Shown: piece after piece, positions 11,173-22,488 of the stretch
How the letters are laid out: every line of letters begins with the position of its first letter
Numbering within the stretch: the first letter of the stretch is position 1
Assembly (NCBI RefSeq): GCF_002105155.1
Contig: NW_019029024.1
Span: 62,001-126,000, forward strand
Length of the DNA stretch: 64,000 bases
Reading direction: 5' to 3'
Source: Lobosporangium transversale
Lineage: Eukaryota > Mortierellomycota > Mortierellomycetes > Mortierellales > Mortierellaceae
Notes under the pieces: model-generated
What the model saw: only the letters and a program-made list of their open reading frames with translations
Told to the model about the DNA's origin: nothing
Database searches by the model: none
Made by a program: the position numbers and the translations under genes

Positions 11173-12357
11173 ATGCCTGGTACACCAAAGAAAGGGGCAC
11201 GTAAGCCTCCAACGGCGGTCCTACGAAAGGAAAAACGCCTTTCAGAAAAACAGGAGCTAGAGCAACTGGAACAACGCTGCAAGCATCCTGTAGGTGAACC
11301 CATTTGTTCCAAGGGAAATATATATATAGCGATGTAAATGTGAACTAACCTTTGGAAATTGAATACTTTTCAAAAAATCAAGATCATTGGAGCAGACTCT
11401 ATGCAACAGTTCGATGAACTTCCCATTTCTCAAAAGACACTTTTGGGATTGAAACGAGCCAACTTTATCAAAATGACCGATATTCAGCGTAAAGCTCTTC
11501 CTCTGGGACTTTGTGGCAAAGACATCTTGGGAGCCGCAAAGACAGGAAGTGGAAAGACTTTGGCTTTCCTTGTCCCTGTAAGTTTTGAATTTCAGCATTA
11601 GTCATTTATTGTATTTTATCCTTATTACTCTTATCATAATCTCTTCTTCAACATATTCTAATCGCATTTTCTTGTCCCTTTTATCTCGTTTTGAAATGTA
11701 CTATATATACTATTACTATTATTATTATTTTCTACCTCAGTTGGTCGAAATGCTTTATCGTCAAAAATGGGGACCCATGGATGGATTAGGAGCCCTCGTC
11801 ATCTCACCCACTCGTGAGTTAGCAGTTCAGATTTTTGAGGTCCTTCGCAAAGTCGGTCGTGAGCACTCTTTCTCTGCAGGATTGATTATCGGAGGCAAAG
11901 ATTGGAAGATTGAACGGGAATTGATCTCAAAAATGAATATCCTGGTCTGCACACCAGGTCGTCTTTTACAACATATGGATCAATCTGCTGGATTTGATTG
12001 TGATCACCTGCAACTGTTGGTGCTGGATGAAGCGGACAGGATCTTGGATATGGGATTTAAGAAAACCGTGAATGCCATTGTGGAGAATTTACCTCGTCAA
12101 CGTCAGACAATGCTTTTCTCTGCGACACAAACTAAATCCGTCAAGGACTTGGCAAGATTGAGTTTAAAGGATCCAGAATATGTAGCAGTCCACGAGAAGG
12201 CTGAGCATTCCACACCAAAGAACCTCTCTCAATACTACATGGTGGTCCCATTGGATAAGAAACTGGATGTCATGTTCAACTTTATCAAAACACACTTGAC
12301 AGCTAAAGCCATTGTGTTTTTATCAAGTTGTAAACAAGTAAGTAATTTCTTTTTCTT

Positions 12358-12391
<34 letters not shown>

Positions 12392-14131
12392 AAAAGTCAA
12401 CAAGAATAGGTTTAGGAAATGAGTAATTGGTTATTAACTTTACCCTTGACAATAACTATCAATGGATAATCGTAGGTGCGCTTTGTTTTTGAAACGTTCT
12501 GTAAAATGCATCCAGGTGTTCCACTTCTACATCTCCATGGGAAACAAAAGCAACAAAAGAGAGCTGAAACATACGCCAAATTTGCAGCTCAAAAGGCCTC
12601 CTACTTGTTCTGCACAGATATTGCAGCCCGTGGATTGGACTTTGCCGCAGTCAATTGGGTTATTCAGCTAGACTGTCCTGAGGACCCAGAGACATACATT
12701 CATCGTGTTGGAAGAACAGCTCGTTATGAGGCAAGTGGACAAGCCATGCTGATGCTCTGCCCTAGCGAAGAGGCTGGAATGATCAAAGGACTTGAGCAGG
12801 CAAAGGTTCCAATTCAGGAAGTCAAACTGAAAACAGATGCCAAGGACGTCAAGAAGGAGCCGATTCAAAAGCAATTGCAGCGGCTGTGTTTCAACGATCC
12901 TGAAATCAAATATTTGGGTCAAAAAGCATTCATCTCATATATGCGATCTGTATACTTACAAAAGGACAAGACTGTCTTCGATGTCAACGCATTGCCTGCT
13001 GAAGAATTTGCAGCGTCATTAGGTCTTCCAGGTGCACCAAAGATCAAATTTGTTGCTAAATCCAAAGCCAAGAATGCTGTCAGAGGCAGTCAAAAGAAGA
13101 CGGATGGTGAAGATGAAGCAAGTGATGAGGATACTGAAGAAGAGGAGGGGGAAGAAGAAGAGAAGAGTAAGGTCAAGACACTGGATGCGAAAAAGAAGAA
13201 GAGCAAAAAGGAACCCGTACCTGAGGAGGAGAGTGTATCAACAGAGTCAGCAGCCAGTAAGCAACCAAAGTCAAAGATTGAAAAGATGTTCAGCCGCAAG
13301 AACCAGTCCGTCCTGGCAGAGCATTATACCAAACTGGTGGATCATGAAAGTGATACAAAGGGCTCCGGCGCAAGAGGTGTTCAGGAGGATGAGGACGAAG
13401 ATGAATTTTTGACAATCAAACGGGTGGATCATGATCTGGAGGGCGACGAAATCCCCGAAGATAAACCTCTGCCTATGTCAAAGAGGCAACAAAAGATGTC
13501 CAAGCTTGAGAGAACTAAGAACCAAGGCAGAGGAAACAAATTGATTTTTGATGAGGAAGGTGGTGCTCATGAGATTTATGAACTTGAGGATGAGGCATCA
13601 TTCCACGCCAAGGGTAATGCATTAGATCAACAGAAGGCGTTCTTGGAAAAGGAGAAGAAGGTCATGGATCAAGCAGATGCTATTGATAAGAGCACTGCAA
13701 AGGAGAAGCTGAGAGAAAAGAAACTTCGAAGAAAGCAGCGTGAGCGTGAAGAGATGGTAAGTCTACTTATGGTTTGATTTATTGTACATGTTATAAAAAA
13801 GAAAATATATATTATAGTAGTGATTATCTAACATCTATTATATTCTCTGAAATAGATGGACTACGACTCAGATGCAGAGGAGAATGTTGTCACTTTGGGT
13901 ACACCTGAGGATTCTGGTGAAGACTATGATATGGGCGACGATGATGGTGACAATAGCGACTACGAAGAAGATGAAGGCGAGATGGAAGAGGAACCAGTCA
14001 AGAAGCGTGGTTGGTGGCAGGATAAGGCAGATGCTGAGGAAGCCAAGAAGAAGAGAAAGGTGGTTGAGGTGGACGAACCTCAGACGTTGGCAGATCAAGA
14101 AGCACTCGCCCTTAAATTGCTGGGCATGTAG
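11173..14131 (+). CDS. DBP4: DEAD-box RNA helicase Dbp4/DDX10 (ribosome biogenesis)
   Basis: Five exons (11173-11289, 11383-11577, 11741-12337, 12476-13756, 13856-14131), all phase 0, give 821 aa (yeast Dbp4 770, human DDX10 875). Visible motifs are the Q motif ([11 protein letters not shown] ... Q74), Walker [10 protein letters not shown] (about 90-98), PTREL, TPGR, DEAD (about 200-203), SAT, ARGLDF and HRVGRTAR. The long C-terminal extension is acidic and lysine-rich and ends with a [16 protein letters not shown] segment. Dbp4 acts in the nucleolus in early 18S pre-rRNA processing and release of U14 snoRNA from pre-ribosomes (family knowledge). Intron 3 carries an A-run of almost 30 right after its donor. 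Confidence 0.95.
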
Positions 14132-14615
14132 AAATGATCCCCACAATCTGTCTATAGAATTTATTATCATTTTAATACTAGAGTAACTACAACAGCATCC
14201 TCATCATCACTATCTGCATTGACATTATCAATTCCTCTACACCCATCGTATCGCGACTATTCTCTTTCTGGCATATCACTCTTTAAATATAAAAAATAAA
14301 GAAAGCATTCATTCAATCTAAAAAGAAAGTTAATATGGCTGCATATACTCCGTCAGCTGATGTGACTATTACATGTTGATTATGTGTAGTAACAACAATA
14401 ACAACAACAAACACTTGCTCATGTCATTCACCAAGAGCACCAATGGCGACACATGCAAGGTACAATTCAGAAGGCTGAATTCTCATTGGAGATAGTACTT
14501 TCGCGACATCGGAACGGATGGTTTACTTGTAAATATTGTTTATTTATCTACTTTTATTTATTTTATTTTTTCGCTTGGAAGAAGTTTTAGTAAAGGCAAG
14601 GCCGTACCAGGCTTT
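14132..14615. other. Intergenic / possible 5' exon region of the RG-rich gene
   Basis: Nothing firm. The stretch 14405-14590 is homologous to the degenerate copy at about 17430-17550. It therefore once lay in the duplicated unit and may contain an unassigned first exon; a possible ATG lies at about 14426. Confidence 0.4.
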
Positions 14616-16151
14616 ATGCAACCTAATACAGTCCTGTCATCGCGAGCCTCAATATTTGGAGATAGCTTTGATTGTCCAGCTCCTACAAGGAAAACAAGCC
14701 AACATGTGGATGTTTCAAGGAGAGGCCAGGATATGGATATGGATATGGATATGGATCAAGATTCAGAAAAGAATAGTGATGAAGAGATTGATGATAAGGG
14801 ATCCGAAGTGATCTTGGCAAAACTTTATGATCAATTGCAGGACTCTATCGTGATTAAAGGTAAAAGAACAGAATAAGAATAGGAAAATCTTGTTTTGGGT
14901 CCTATTCTCCTGTGCCGATGCATGCCAAACTAATGCTGGTATTAAATGTAAAAGAAAAGAAAACATTTTTTTCTTAACTTTTTGATCGATAACTTAGATG
15001 TTGACTCTGAAATACAAAGTGCAGTTGACAGCGAAATGAAATCGGTTAGTGCTCAAGGAAGCAAGCAGGGAAATAATAGCAATGGATGGACAGAAGAAGA
15101 GGAAGAAGATCAAGGATTGGAGTTCCGGTTATTTGCATCACAGGATGTCCCAACCGCTGTTTTGTTGACACAAAAGGAACCAGAAATTTTCCATGCTGTT
15201 CATCGTGAACGTCCTGATCTAGACGAATCGCCAGGATCTGAAAGGATGCAACATATTGCGGAAGCAGTCATTGACACGGCCACTGTTTTGAATCAATCTC
15301 GGGTCCCCTGGGTAAGCTATTTGGTCATTTGAAAATAGTATTGACAATAAAAACGATAAAAATAACCACACTAACATCCCTTATCCTTCTATACTTTCCT
15401 ATCTCTAAATGTTTAAAAATTGTAGCCAAGAGCATTTTTTGCTCACAAGGTCATTCACGTTCCATTTAAACAAAAGACTGAGTCTACTCAAAAGACTAAA
15501 AAAAGTAGACGGAAACGCGAATGGGAGAAGAAAGTCAAAGCAGGTTTGATCGATCAGGCGACCATTGAAGCAACATCCAGGAAGATAAAAGTTTCGGAAA
15601 GCTGGGGACGAAAACCATTTCTGGTACGGAAAGGCCTCGATCCAAATACGATCGATGCTGGCACTAGAAAGATAATGAAGAAGGACTATAACTCTTCGAT
15701 GAGAGGCAGAGGAGCACGAGGTGGAGGACGAGGAGGACGAGGAATGGCTGCTCGTGGTCGTGACTATAGTGGTGATCGCGACCGTGAGCATGGGGCAGAC
15801 ATTCCAAGCGCCATTGACAAGACGACTCAAACTCAACATCAACAGAAAACCGCTGATCAAAACAGTTTATACGGCACAAAGAAGGACAACAAAAGTAGAG
15901 TGAAAGAAATCAGCGAGCCTTCAAATTCTGTGGATCGTAAGAACAAAAGTACAGCGCAACCGGCATCCTCAAAAGCAACAGCATTAACAGCACTTGTGAT
16001 GTCTGCTACTACGCGTGCTGAAGCAACGCAGCATGGCATGATCAAAGCACTTCCAAAGGATTCACAGGCAGCATCACTACCAAAGAAACTCAAGTCGAGT
16101 AAACAACCATCTAAACTTGATAATATTATGGCGATTCTTACTGGAAAGTGA
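14616..16151 (+). CDS. Basic RG-rich nuclear protein of unknown function, possibly DUF2011-like
   Basis: Three exons (14616-14859, 14998-15311, 15426-16151) close in phase to 427 aa from the ATG at 14616. The frame stays open a little upstream (SFSKGKAVPGF), so the true start may lie in an earlier exon. The N-terminal third is acidic and has an (MD)n run. The middle has EFRLFASQDVPTAVLLTQKE and PRAFFAHKVIHVPF. A basic stretch (KKSRRKREWEKKVKAG), an RG-rich tract (RGRGARGGGRGGRG) and a Lys/Ser tail follow. The LEFRLF and PRAFF region resembles what I remember of the fungal DUF2011 family, but I cannot confirm that. Composition suggests a nucleolar or RNA-binding protein. A collapsed copy lies at 17430-17665. 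Confidence 0.65.
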
Positions 16152-16324
16152 ACTGTGTATGTAGCATTAAAAAAAAAAAAAAAAAAAAAAAGTGGAACCA
16201 GAATGCGCCATTTGTGTGCTGTTAAAAATAACTCCTATGCTTTGTAGCACGGACCTTTTACTGAAGGAGAACCGAGCTCGGTCATATGGCACTTTACTAC
16301 TTTACTGTTAACTTTATTTGTCAT

Positions 16325-17071
16325 TTAAAAAAGATCGTCGGCTTGGTCCAAAAGACTTGCAAGTTGACTTGGCTCGATTTGTCCTGCCAACCAACAGGAC
16401 GCTTGACTAGTGTGAATGTCCCATGGGTTGTCGCCTTCCCTCGTAATAGATTTAAAGTATCTTATCGCCACAGCTGTCGCAGCAATTGTCGCTGAATGCG
16501 ACTTTATGTCTTGGATCTCCATTGTAGCTGCAACTATCGTAGGGATGAGACCCATACATGAGAGCAGCTCATCTCTCCATGGCCAGAACCCTTCAGATGT
16601 CTGCATTGACAACAAGACTGCTACACTTCTACCCTGATAAACTTGGGGGATGACATGCCGCCGCAACACCACATTGGCTTCTCGAACACTGTTCGTATTC
16701 ATGACGCTTGCCGGGGAAGCGGGGGGGATCAACACCTGATAGCTACTACTATGTTCTTTCGTGCCTTGACTGCTGTAGCAGCTATAATCAATCTGGGAAC
16801 TGAGGTGCTGCCTCAAAATTATATTATCCCGAATCCCTTCGATTATTGCGACCTTCGGCATAATGATATCTTCGGCTTCTTCGAGTTCTTCGAGTTCTTC
16901 GATTTCTTCGACTTCGAGTTCAAATTCGTCTTTGACTGTGACTGGCTGATACCGAAACCAACTCAGTTCTGGCGCTTTTTGGCTCTTGTGCCAATCGGGA
17001 TCGTTATCATCAGCGCCGAGAAAACTGTCAACGACTTTAGTTAACGTTGCTTCTTGCGAGCCGATTTCCAT
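16325..17071 (-). CDS. Orphan C-terminal module of a VWA5/VIT-type protein, copy 1
   Basis: A single exon of 248 aa from the ATG at 17071 (MEIGSQEATLTKVVDSFLGA). The first 100 residues include an acidic run (EEIEELEELEEAED). The last about 110 residues (VLLSMQTSEGFWPWRDELL ... CWLAGQ) look like the tail of VIT/VWA-domain proteins such as VWA5A and PARP4 (family pattern LQxxDGSWxx ... ALAIRWLE). The VIT and VWA domains themselves are absent, so this is either a truncated relic or a stand-alone module. It converges on the RG-rich gene. A near-identical second copy lies at 17675-18232. Confidence 0.55.
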   Translation of the reverse strand: MEIGSQEATLTKVVDSFLGADDNDPDWHKSQKAPELSWFRYQPVTVKDEFELEVEEIEELEELEEAEDIIMPKVAIIEGIRDNIILRQHLSSQIDYSCYSSQGTKEHSSSYQVLIPPASPASVMNTNSVREANVVLRRHVIPQVYQGRSVAVLLSMQTSEGFWPWRDELLSCMGLIPTIVAATMEIQDIKSHSATIAATAVAIRYFKSITREGDNPWDIHTSQASCWLAGQIEPSQLASLLDQADDLF

Positions 17072-17114
17072 TTTTTTTTTTTCTTTTTGACTTAAAGACA
17101 AATGGAGAAAACTG

Positions 17115-17147
<33 letters not shown>

Positions 17148-17429
17148 AAGAAATGAAAGAGGGGATGATAATATGACAAAAGAGGAGAGGAGCATTAGTT
17201 TACATTTAAATTATAAATGACCTACAAGGTCCTCTTTCCAACCTCATTCACTATCACATAGAGTGATAGAGCTCTCACCTCTGTTTGCTATATCTCCTTT
17301 CATCTTTCCAAAACTCAAAGCACTGTCAATATTGGCCTGAAGCTTTGAAGAAAAGCTAAGAAAAATTGATTGGATGGTAAAATAGAAATAATTAGAGGGC
17401 GCATTTAAGAAATATAGACCGGATAGAAA
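17072..17429. other. 5' flank of VWA5-tail copy 1
   Basis: Contains a long A-run (about 17115-17145) and a segment at 17195-17300 that is a diverged duplicate of 18395-18490. This shows that the 5' flank was duplicated along with the gene. No gene seen. Confidence 0.5.
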
Positions 17430-17665
17430 TAACAGTAACAGCAACAAACACTTGCCCATAATATTCAGCAAAGACTACCATTATGGATACGCAGAAGGTA
17501 CAATTAAGGGGATTGAATTCTTGTTGGAAACAATCCTCTCACGACTTAAAATCAAGGCTATACCAAGCTGTATGCGAGGAAAAAGGAGATCAAGGATTGA
17601 GTCTCGGTTGTTTAATTCTCAGGATGTCCAAACTATTGTTTTGTTGACACAAAAAGAATATTTTT
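17430..17665 (+). pseudogene. Collapsed copy of the RG-rich protein gene
   Basis: Segments match the gene at 14405-15175 in order. CAACAAACACTTGC at about 17433 matches 14408. GTACAATT..GG..TGAATTC at about 17498 matches 14460. GGC(T/C)(A/G)TACCA(A/G)GCT at about 17558 matches 14600. GATCAAGGATTG at about 17588 matches 15108. CAGGATGTCC through TTGTTGACACAAAA at about 17620 matches 15140. The intervening gene DNA is missing, so only about 235 bp of a 1.7-kb gene remain. The copy runs straight into the 3' end of the second VWA5-tail copy. Confidence 0.75.
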
Positions 17666-17674
17666 ATTCCATCA

Positions 17675-18232
17675 TTAAAAGAGATCGTCGGCTTGGTCCA
17701 AGAGACTTGCAAGTTGACTTGGCTCGGCTTGTCCTGCCAACCAACAGGACGCTTGACTAGTGTGAATGTCCCATGGGTTGTCGCCTTCCCTCGTAATAGA
17801 TTTAAAGTATCTTATCGCCACAGCTGTCGCAGCAATTGTCGCTGAATGCGACTTTATGTCTTGGATCTCCATTGTAGCTGCAACTATCGTAGGGATGAGA
17901 CCCATACATGAGAGCAGCTCATCTCTCCATGGCCAGAACCCTTCAGATGTCTGCATTGAAAACAAGGCTGTCACACTTCCACCTTGTTGAACTTGAGGAT
18001 TGGTATGCTGTCGCAATACCACATTGGCTTCCCGGATACTATTCATACTATTCATATTCATGACGGTTCTGTGGTACCATTTATATTTAGATCCGCTGCG
18101 CGTGCCTGACAATTCCATATTGTCTTTTGTGGCGCCGCCCTCCTTCACACTTGTTTGTTGTCCCATGTCCAAAAAATTGTCCTGTTCTTCAGTTTTTTTG
18201 ATCATTACGGCAATTAAGGTCGATATTATCAT
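17675..18232 (-). CDS. Orphan C-terminal module of a VWA5/VIT-type protein, copy 2
   Basis: 185 aa from an internal ATG at 18232. The C-terminal about 100 residues are almost identical to copy 1, while the N-terminal half has diverged strongly. The ATG corresponding to copy 1's start survives (ATGGAGGTAACATC near 18275) but is in a different frame because of an indel, so copy 2 either uses the internal start or is decaying. Function unknown; see copy 1. Confidence 0.45.
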   Translation of the reverse strand: MIISTLIAVMIKKTEEQDNFLDMGQQTSVKEGGATKDNMELSGTRSGSKYKWYHRTVMNMNSMNSIREANVVLRQHTNPQVQQGGSVTALFSMQTSEGFWPWRDELLSCMGLIPTIVAATMEIQDIKSHSATIAATAVAIRYFKSITREGDNPWDIHTSQASCWLAGQAEPSQLASLLDQADDLF

Positions 18233-18262
18233 TGCTGAGAGATCTATTAGCGGCTTTAATTG

Positions 18263-18835
18263 ATGTTACCTCCATTTCTTTTTTTTTTTTTTTTTTTTTT
18301 TTTGAGACTTAAAAAGAAAGATGAAAGGGAGGAAAGAAATGAAAGAGAGGATAATAAAACTAAAGAGCATTTTGTTTTTTAACTGCGGTTCTTTTTATTT
18401 ACATTCAAATTATGAATGGCCTGTCTCTGAGAAAAAGATTGACGCCTCACTTATTGCGACAGAATTCTTACCTCTGCTGGCTACATCTATCGATAGATGT
18501 CGAGAAATAACGACAAAAGGTTAGAGTATTTCGTGGCCAAATAATGAGGACAATAACGCACAGACATTGTCCAGAGACAAATGAATAAGGATTCTTTTTC
18601 TTCTTTTATATGTGTAGGCCATAAATCGAATAGTTCAAACCTTGTGTTCAATATCAATCAAAACGCACTAAGTCCATGTAGAGGATGCACTTACAGAATG
18701 CATGATGCACGCACAAAACACATGTAAAATTTCCTAAATGCAAGTCACTATTATTTTAAATACTCAAGCATAAATGTCTATTATAATGCTGCATGCATAG
18801 AATGATAGTAATATTGACACACCTAGAGCTTTTTT
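18263..18835. other. Spacer between VWA5-tail copy 2 and the Crypton
   Basis: Starts with a T-run (about 18275-18303). The 18390-18490 part is the duplicated 5' flank. Nothing coding is seen from 18500 to 18835. One end of the Crypton should lie here or within about 100 bp. Confidence 0.4.
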
Positions 18836-21060
18836 TTATGTTCTTTTATGGTGTTTCCTTCTTGTCAAAGGCTCCTCTTCTTCGTTCTCTTCCTCTGTCT
18901 CTCGCGCTTCGCTCTCCTGTCTTTTTTTGGACGCTGAAGTGCCTTTCATCTCTTGTATTCTCTGTTTATTCTTTGCACGGATAGAGGCGATAAGATTGCT
19001 GACAGATTCGAGAGCTCCACCATGAGTATCTTTCATATTATAAAGGTTTCTGCCTAGTAGAGCGAACTCAGTGGCAATCAGCTTTCTCTGAGAGTATCTA
19101 GAAGGATCAGTGGCACGCATTCTTGGAGTCCAGTGGCGAAGCGCCAAGACTAAGCCTTTTTCTGGATCGCCTTCTTCCCATTGCAGAACCGCCTCTCTCC
19201 AATGTATGATATCAGGGATCCTAGGAGCTACCGGAGGCTCGGTGTCATCTTGAGGAGGCTGCACCACTGATGGTAGCGGTGCCATATGTCGAATATTGAT
19301 AGGATTAACTATAGGTGAAGACCTCTGGAAGAGTGATTGGATCTGCTGAGTGATAGCCGCTCCAAGATCGGCTACTTCCTTCTTCATCTCCTGCTGTGTC
19401 TTATTTACATCATTAATAATAGCAATCCGTAGGGTATCAAGCGCAGTATCCATTGTTTGCACAGTTACCAATTCTGTGGGGCTGGATTCTCCCATAAACC
19501 TAGTGTGTCGACTAGTGTTCTTTACTGGAGAGAGCATGTCACCGTAGCCAGTCTCATAACGCACAAACTCATCTAATAGATACCGCATAACTGTACCAAC
19601 TCCTTCGCCTTCGGACCAGCCGCCCCACCATTTTACTGCCTTGAGAGACCATTTTTCCTTTGCAAACATGAAGCGATGCTGCGCTCCACCCCGACGGAAA
19701 CAATGAGTTGTGTACCGGCCATTGCGTTCAGCAAGTAGATTTGCAGCATCAGTAAATTCATCCAACAAAGACTGGATTTTTGGATGTGAAAATGCCTCTT
19801 TGAGCTTGACACGACCTTTATTATCCAACGAGGGGAACACAAAGTCCTCAGGATGGAGCGCTCGGCTATTTTTCTCTAGCCATTTGATCCAGGTTTGCAG
19901 TTTAGTATAGCAGCAAGCATGAGGTTCTTCGGGAAGTGGATGGATCTCATATATATTGGCTATCAAATTAATTAACAATCGGATCACGACGAATTAAAAG
20001 AAATGAATAAAAGAATAAGATCGGGTATGCAGAGATAACGCAGCTTCATAAAGCATACAGGAAACATGATCCAGATAAAAAGAAATGGTAGCCAGGACGA
20101 TATGAAATACCTTTTTCAGCATTCGCCTGGTTTGTTTTACGAAAAGTCAAAGTGATTTTAAAGTATGATCGCCCACAATCCGTCTTAAGACCAAGATCAA
20201 GGTCTTTTCCTTTAAGCCTCAGTAGTTCCTCGTTTCTAGGGAAAGTAGCAATCATCACCGAATGAGATTGGCGAGCAGTAGGATTATAATAACGCAGATT
20301 GACGCGAAATATCACCTTGTCCATAAAGCGAAGCCTGTTGCAGCAAATGCTTGAAAAAACAGACACAACCCTTCGCCGTGCTTTGCAATGACATCTGGCT
20401 CTTGGAGGTGTTCCATTAGCTTTGTCAAATCCTTGTAGCTCATGGCAAGGCTTTGCTTGCTTTGACCATTTCGCCCATCGCGTTTCTTTAGAGAAACCAT
20501 GTAGTCCTCAAAGGCCTGATCATAAACAGGATTTCCTGTAGAAAAGCGTAAAGTAAGTTAAATTGCAGTTGATAAAGCATCGCGTTTCCTGCCTTCATTC
20601 CTCTCGCCACCCATTATTACACACCTAACCATCGTCCGTTCTCGAATCGCCAAAAGTTGCCCTGGCATTGGAACTGATCTTTGAAGTATTGCTTGAATGA
20701 ACTTCGGATACCCTCAGCTGTTTTGTATGATAAGCTACTCTGGTCACACTTGAAGGCAACAAAAGCTAGAAGGACAACTGGGGTTGCTCCGCTAAGCTCA
20801 TCAAATGCAGCTGAATACTCCCCACCCATACTAAGGGCATACTTCTTCCCTCGCTCAAGGTGGCCTGAATAACTAGTCTTTGTCTTCACAGCAAAACGAT
20901 AACGATGGGCCGTTTTCGTTTTCTTTGCAGCATCCAAGGCATCGCGTAGGTTGATACCAGCCTCGATATTGATGGACAGACTCTCAGAGACAGTGGTGGA
21001 GTCCATTGGTGAGAGGGAGCGGGGAGAGAACGGGGAGGGAAGCTGTATGTTTATAAAAAA
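18800..21060 (-). mobile_element. Crypton DNA transposon (approximate extent)
   Basis: The extent is set only by the recombinase gene. Ends were not located because Cryptons have no inverted repeats and only a few bp of direct repeat. The intact frame and correct splice sites suggest a recent or still active copy. Confidence 0.6.
18836..21006 (-). CDS. Crypton tyrosine recombinase (transposase)
   Basis: Four exons (20625-21006, 20316-20535, 20111-20235, 18836-19959) join in phase to 616 aa without stops. Splicing at 20316/20235 creates ALWTRNEELLRLKGKDL, which carries the first catalytic Arg. The H-x-x-R box is THCFRRGGAQHRFMF, then AVKWWGGWSEGEGVG, and the nucleophile Tyr is in TVMRYLLDE. 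So the R-H-R-Y tyrosine-recombinase set is complete. The C-terminal part (IIHWREAVLQWEEGDPEKGL ... HWTPRMR) resembles the GCR1_C DNA-binding domain common in fungal Cryptons, and the protein ends in a basic/acidic tail. Cryptons move by site-specific recombination via a circle and lack terminal inverted repeats. Confidence 0.85.
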
Positions 21061-21471
21061 AAAAAACGATATCTTTCTACATCTTTATATATAATGATTT
21101 GATCCATTTTTGATTAATAACAACTTTTAAAAATTCTAAACATTTTTTGCATGAATTTGTTACACAATCTTCGAATATGCAAATTTACCCCCTTTATTTT
21201 TTGGGCTCATTCAAAATTTTTCATAGGAAATGACATGCCATCCAGTGTTCTATTGCCTTTGTGCTCACTTTTTTTTTTGAACTATTTTATATACCATGTA
21301 TAAATATTGTGTTCTATGAGAGCCTGTCGGTTGTTGAACTAGATCGAGGGCGAAGCAATGTCAAATCAAACTCAAATGAATCAGATGTGCTTTCCTCATC
21401 CTTCATTCGTCGTTTTCTAGATTCATCACTTTTGCTTTATTAACACAGTAATATTAAAATAGAAGTTTTAC
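21007..21471. other. AT-rich intergenic region
   Basis: Divergent spacer between the Crypton and the FAD monooxygenase. It is A/T-rich with no coding signal. One Crypton end and the monooxygenase promoter should lie here. Confidence 0.4.
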
Positions 21472-22455
21472 ATGTCAGGCTCTGAAGAAAACAAACCACT
21501 CCACGTAATGATCGTGGGAGCCGGTCTTGGAGGTGTCATGTTGGCAATTCTACTAGAGCGACTCGGTATATCGTACACGATCTTTGAACGATCAAGTGAA
21601 ATTCAACCCCTTGGTACTACAATGAACAGCTTGACAAAAAAAAAAAAAAAAAAAAAAAAAACCTAGATGTTTATTTGAAGTACTAAAAAAATAATTTATC
21701 TCAGGATCTGCCATGGTGTTTGGTGCAAACATCCTCCCGGTCTTTGAGCAATTGGGCTTGCTAGAACAAGTTCAAAAAATCTCGCTCCCTTGCCTGAGAA
21801 TGGATATTTACAATAGTAAAATAGAAAAGGTTGCTTTTGTTGAAGTAGGGCAATACCGTGAAAGGCAAGTGAACAATCCTAAAAAAATCGCGTTTACACT
21901 TGATCCTTTTACTAATCTAATTCTTTTTCTTGTATGTACGTGTATATGTATTTGTGCATGGGTGTATGGGCAAACGATCCCATAAATAAACGTATTTTTC
22001 AGGAGCGGTTACGATTTCTTGATGTTTGCTCGACCGGATATGCACCGCCTGCTTTTGTCGCAAGTACCATCCGAAAAAATACTCATGAAGAAACGCGTTC
22101 TCTCTATGGAGCAAAATGACATTGGAGTGATGGTTCGTCTTGAAGATGGATCGAGCCATATTGGTAATATCCTTGTGGGCGCCGACGGTGCATACTCTGG
22201 AGTCCGGCAGGGATTATTCAAGCTTTTGGAAAGAAAGGATCAACTTCCTGCAGCGGACAAATCGAGTTTGAAAGTCGGTTACTTGTCAATGGTCGGTGTG
22301 TCCAACCCACAAGATCCTGGAAAGTACCCGGTCCTAAAGGAACCAACCTCCAATTTCTCTCGTGTCATTGGAGATGGAACCCCACATTCTGTACGCTCTT
22401 TTTATTTTTAATAAGTGCTATTTAAAGAAGAAAGAGATGCGGCTAGCGATTGCTG

Positions 22456-22488
<33 letters not shown>

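Larger units (their letters stand above)
17430..18500. repeat. Second unit of a diverged tandem duplication (first unit about 14405-17300)
   Basis: Order and orientation of parts are preserved: RG-rich gene fragment (+), VWA5-tail gene (-), and its 5' flank. Most of the unit is diverged or deleted, but 17683-17960 is nearly identical to 16333-16610. Confidence 0.75.

Noticed and set aside
13032-13412. 126-codon basic open frame inside DBP4
   Set aside because: It is an alternative frame of the lysine/glutamate-rich DBP4 tail.
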